The notes under the pieces were generated by a model. That model was not told the DNA's origin, ran no database searches, and was given only the letters and a program-made list of their open reading frames with translations. Of a DNA stretch of 64,000 bases, positions 61,844-64,000 are shown piece after piece. Both the position numbers and the translations under genes were made by a program. The DNA is taken from the NCBI RefSeq assembly GCF_014642835.1, contig NZ_BMJA01000004.1, forward strand, positions 303,828 through 367,827, written 5' to 3'. Every line of letters starts with the position of its first letter. Positions within the stretch are counted from its first letter, which is position 1. This stretch comes from Dyella nitratireducens. GTDB taxonomy: Bacteria > Pseudomonadota > Gammaproteobacteria > Xanthomonadales > Rhodanobacteraceae.

Positions 61844-63171
61844 TGCGCGCGGCGGCGTGTGCTGGGATGACAATAGTTCTTCTGGTCGCATCAACGTCGA
61901 GGGCTTCAGTGCCAGCATCTGAGGTTTGCAAGGACGGTCAGGTGGATCGTCAATTGCTTTCTGAATATCTGATGGATTCTTATAAGTTCTCGTGGAGAGC
62001 GGAGTCTTATCAACGGACTCATGCATTGCCAGAGTTGAAAGTATTGTCACCAGAGCAACAAGTCATCGCACAAGGGCCTATTTGTCCGAAGTTCAACAAG
62101 CAAGATAAAGATGGATGTGGTGAAAACGACCAAGCTGCGATGGTTAGCGCGTTTATCGATATGAACAACCTTCTGAAAAATCAGATGCCTGGTTTTCACT
62201 CCGATGGACAAGCAAAGACCGCTGAAGAATTTTTTCTCAATCCCAAGGCTGTCATTGCGTGCACGGGTGGGACGGTAGTACAAGATTCTCCTTCGGCGAA
62301 GCCAGACCATGCCACAGGTGGCGATAGTTCGTGGCGGGTCCGTGGCGGAGGGGATCAGATTTATGCGCGTAAATCATCGACGGCTGAGTATTCGAGCCTC
62401 GATAAATTTCAGGCTGGACTTTCGGATGATAAGGTCCAAGGTAAGAACACTAGGAAATTTGTTGGTGCGGTTGGATACGCATTTACATTGAATGGCACCG
62501 GTCAGGGCCAAGAGGGCGGTCATGTCAGCAACATCTGGCAGTTGGTTCCCTATGTTGGAATCAACGACAATTCCACCGATATCTCCAAGAAAGGGACAAC
62601 TTATACAGCGAACACTCGAGACGCTGGGGCAACCTTGTTGTATGAGTGGTGGCCTGAGGAGGCTTCATCTGGAAGTCCGAGCACAGCCTATGCGTTGACC
62701 TTACGACCAGACTATCTGTGGAACAAGGTCAATGGCAGTCATATTGCGAGCCTTAACGGGAGCTTTGTGCCGTATAGGGCGAAGTTTCTCAATGCACGTC
62801 TCAATGATGATGAAAGCCAGTTAACGATAAGCAGCGTTTTTGATCTACGTCTGGATGATGGACATTACACGAGTTTCGGGGACGCAAAGCCAGGAACGCT
62901 CAATAACTACTTGAGATTCGGGAGTCGTTTTGGTTTTGAGATATCGGCCCTTCCAAATTGGCAACATTCTCTTGACTGGCTAGTGACGGACACGCTTCTA
63001 TACGGTTTTCATGGAATACCGCGTGATATCCATTACTTCAAATCGACATTCTCTTTTGGCTTAGACAGTAAGAAGGACTTCACGCTTGATTTGACGTACT
63101 CAAGTGGTCGTCGCGAGGACACTGGAGAGCCTGAGCGAGGTTGGAGCCTGGCGCTTGGCGCGAAGTATTGA
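61843..63171 (+). CDS. exported protein, probable outer-membrane beta-barrel
   Basis: Protein of 442 residues with a short N-terminal hydrophobic segment (MTIVLLVASTSRASVPASE) that may be a signal peptide. Two cysteine pairs follow (EVCKDG, GPICPKF, DGCGEND). The second half has alternating amphipathic strands (VGAVGYAFTLNGTG, IWQLVPYVGIND, TAYALTLRPDYLWN, FTLDLTYSSG, WSLALGAKY) ending in Tyr, as outer-membrane barrels do. No family recognised. It might be an outer-membrane partner of the peptide locus, but it is divergent from it. Confidence 0.6.
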   Translation: MRAAACAGMTIVLLVASTSRASVPASEVCKDGQVDRQLLSEYLMDSYKFSWRAESYQRTHALPELKVLSPEQQVIAQGPICPKFNKQDKDGCGENDQAAMVSAFIDMNNLLKNQMPGFHSDGQAKTAEEFFLNPKAVIACTGGTVVQDSPSAKPDHATGGDSSWRVRGGGDQIYARKSSTAEYSSLDKFQAGLSDDKVQGKNTRKFVGAVGYAFTLNGTGQGQEGGHVSNIWQLVPYVGINDNSTDISKKGTTYTANTRDAGATLLYEWWPEEASSGSPSTAYALTLRPDYLWNKVNGSHIASLNGSFVPYRAKFLNARLNDDESQLTISSVFDLRLDDGHYTSFGDAKPGTLNNYLRFGSRFGFEISALPNWQHSLDWLVTDTLLYGFHGIPRDIHYFKSTFSFGLDSKKDFTLDLTYSSGRREDTGEPERGWSLALGAKY

Positions 63172-63472
63172 TCTTCGTCAAAGGTAATTTGAGGCGTTGA
63201 AAGATGAGTAAGTAATGCTTGTCGCTATTTAAAGGGCGCAATTGCCAGCGATAGTTAGGATGTTTATCAGAATGGATTGGTGCAACTTAAAGTTCAAGCT
63301 GATTGAAGTGTGACTGAAGTTCTTTGAGCACAATTAGGAGAGATGAATAGCTAAAGTGCTCTATGCATAACTCAGTGTGCAAAGTTGTCAAGGGGCCTTC
63401 GGTTAGTAGAGCTGTTGAGCGAAGGGTTAAACAAGCGGGGAAGCAACCCGTCAACGAAAAGAGACGACCTCT
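63172..63472. other. gene-free stretch near the IS element
   Basis: About 300 bases without a supported gene; a 60-residue frame on the plus strand has no recognisable features. Confidence 0.4.
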
Positions 63473-63943
63473 TCAAAGAGGCTCGAATGGCTTCATCTTC
63501 ATTGCTTGCGGAAGAGTGGAATCCAAAGAAGAGCGGTCTTCCTGAGTTTCGAAGAAGAATTCAAACTCATCAACCTTGATGATGTCTGAGCTTACTAAGT
63601 CCACTTCTTCAGCCCATTCGAGCAGGCTGAAAATGTCTTTCCAGATTACTAGCCAACTACGAATGTTCGGATTGATAAGTGGGCGGTGACGCTTCCCACC
63701 CCGTAGTGGCGCTTTCAATGCAGCGTCGATGGGGTCTGACGCCCCGACCTTGGGGAGTTCGTGTGCTTTATCGAGAATCTCAGCCAGCGCAGTGAGAGGC
63801 ATGTACCACGCGTCTTCTCCATCGCCCAGCTTGAAAGCTGGAAGCTTTCCATCGCGCATCTTTTCCCGAATGCCGTTCGCTACACCACGGCTGTTCTTGC
63901 GACGTCCCCCCGGTTTTGAGTAGCGCAAGGATTTGGAGTCCAA
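63473..63943 (-). CDS. hypothetical protein, 5' end probably displaced by an IS element
   Basis: Frame of 156 residues. The central part has an excisionase-like winged-helix feel (GIREKMRDGKLPAFKLGD, then EDAWYMPLTALAEILDKAH), followed by an acidic C-terminal half (SLLEWAEEVDLVSSDIIKVD). The first 15 codons or so lie in what looks like the left end of the neighbouring insertion sequence, so the present start is probably not original and the gene may be broken. Function unknown. Confidence 0.45.
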   Translation of the reverse strand: MDSKSLRYSKPGGRRKNSRGVANGIREKMRDGKLPAFKLGDGEDAWYMPLTALAEILDKAHELPKVGASDPIDAALKAPLRGGKRHRPLINPNIRSWLVIWKDIFSLLEWAEEVDLVSSDIIKVDEFEFFFETQEDRSSLDSTLPQAMKMKPFEPL

Positions 63944-64000
63944 TCCCGCAACGGAAGGAGATTGGACGTGAAGAAGCGTTTTACCGAGGAACAGATCATC
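63898..64000 (+). mobile_element. IS3-family insertion sequence, left end (runs off the window)
   Basis: A terminal sequence beginning about TGCGACGTCCCCCCGG (63898) leads into the orfA gene at 63968. The element continues past the window, so its length and other end cannot be seen. The exact left boundary is an estimate. Confidence 0.55.
63968..64000 (+). CDS. IS3-family transposase OrfA, partial (5' end only)
   Basis: Eleven codons visible, reading VKKRFTEEQII, the typical start of IS3-group OrfA helix-turn-helix proteins. GTG start at 63968 after AAGGAGATTGGAC. The rest lies beyond the window. Confidence 0.75.
   Translation, partial: MKKRFTEEQII

Noticed and set aside
1..64000. CRISPR arrays, rRNA genes, replication origins
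   Set aside because: No regularly spaced short direct repeats, no rRNA sequence and no oriC-like DnaA box cluster were noticed on reading the window.

Overview
The window is a bacterial chromosome segment. Its gene content and intergenic repeats suggest a gammaproteobacterium of the Xanthomonadales/Lysobacterales, most like Rhodanobacteraceae (Dyella/Rhodanobacter type). This assignment is an inference from the proteins (PilE/PilY1/PilX/PilW/PilV set, RecC-RecB-RecD order, TonB receptor/halogenase/GH3 locus); no rRNA or other marker is present.

Layout. 1-13.2 kb is mostly housekeeping: an M16 zinc peptidase (cut by the window edge), a YbjQ protein, a Bax-inhibitor-1/YccA membrane protein, the lipid II flippase MurJ, a PoxB-type pyruvate oxidase, MurB, PyrD, a methyltransferase, an SDR oxidoreductase, an ALDH7-type aldehyde dehydrogenase and tRNA-Arg(CCT). 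13.5-22.1 kb is a carbohydrate locus: a LacI regulator, a TonB-dependent receptor, a flavin-dependent halogenase-like protein and an exported GH3 beta-glucosidase. The same palindromic operator lies in the receptor/halogenase divergent promoter and upstream of the GH3 gene. 22.2-27.4 kb carries small exported proteins, a gamma-glutamylcyclotransferase-like protein, an AraC regulator with an EamA transporter, and a secreted glycosidase-like protein. 27.4-30.65 kb is a small AT-richer island with exported proteins of unknown role and an integrase remnant beside tRNA-Thr(CGT). 30.8-36 kb is a minor-pilin operon (pilV-pilW-pilX-pilY1-pilE). A 179-bp MITE-like insertion follows it, sitting inside an intergenic hairpin repeat. 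36.2-45.3 kb is recC-recB-recD. 45.7-50.4 kb holds a MASE1 membrane sensor with a degenerate kinase part, a PF04185-type phosphoesterase and a molybdopterin-domain protein.

The most interesting part is 51.2-63.2 kb, an AT-richer region. A minus-strand operon begins with a 111-aa precursor-like peptide that has a double-glycine leader (60226-60561). It continues with a SelO-family (protein AMPylator-like) enzyme, a HlyC-family lysine acyltransferase homologue whose catalytic histidine appears to be arginine, an S41 protease, a C39-peptidase ABC exporter, a HlyD adaptor and an AmpG-like MFS transporter. The genes overlap or are closely spaced, and weak-terminator/hairpin elements sit between the precursor and the enzymes. 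I read this as a candidate ribosomally made, post-translationally modified and exported peptide (microcin/RiPP-like) system with two unusual modifying enzymes. The precursor contains exactly one lysine (K68), a natural candidate for acylation. A divergent three-gene unit, including an outer-membrane-barrel-like protein, may belong to it. The window ends in the start of an IS3-family insertion sequence.

All functions are from reading the sequence; no database search was run.
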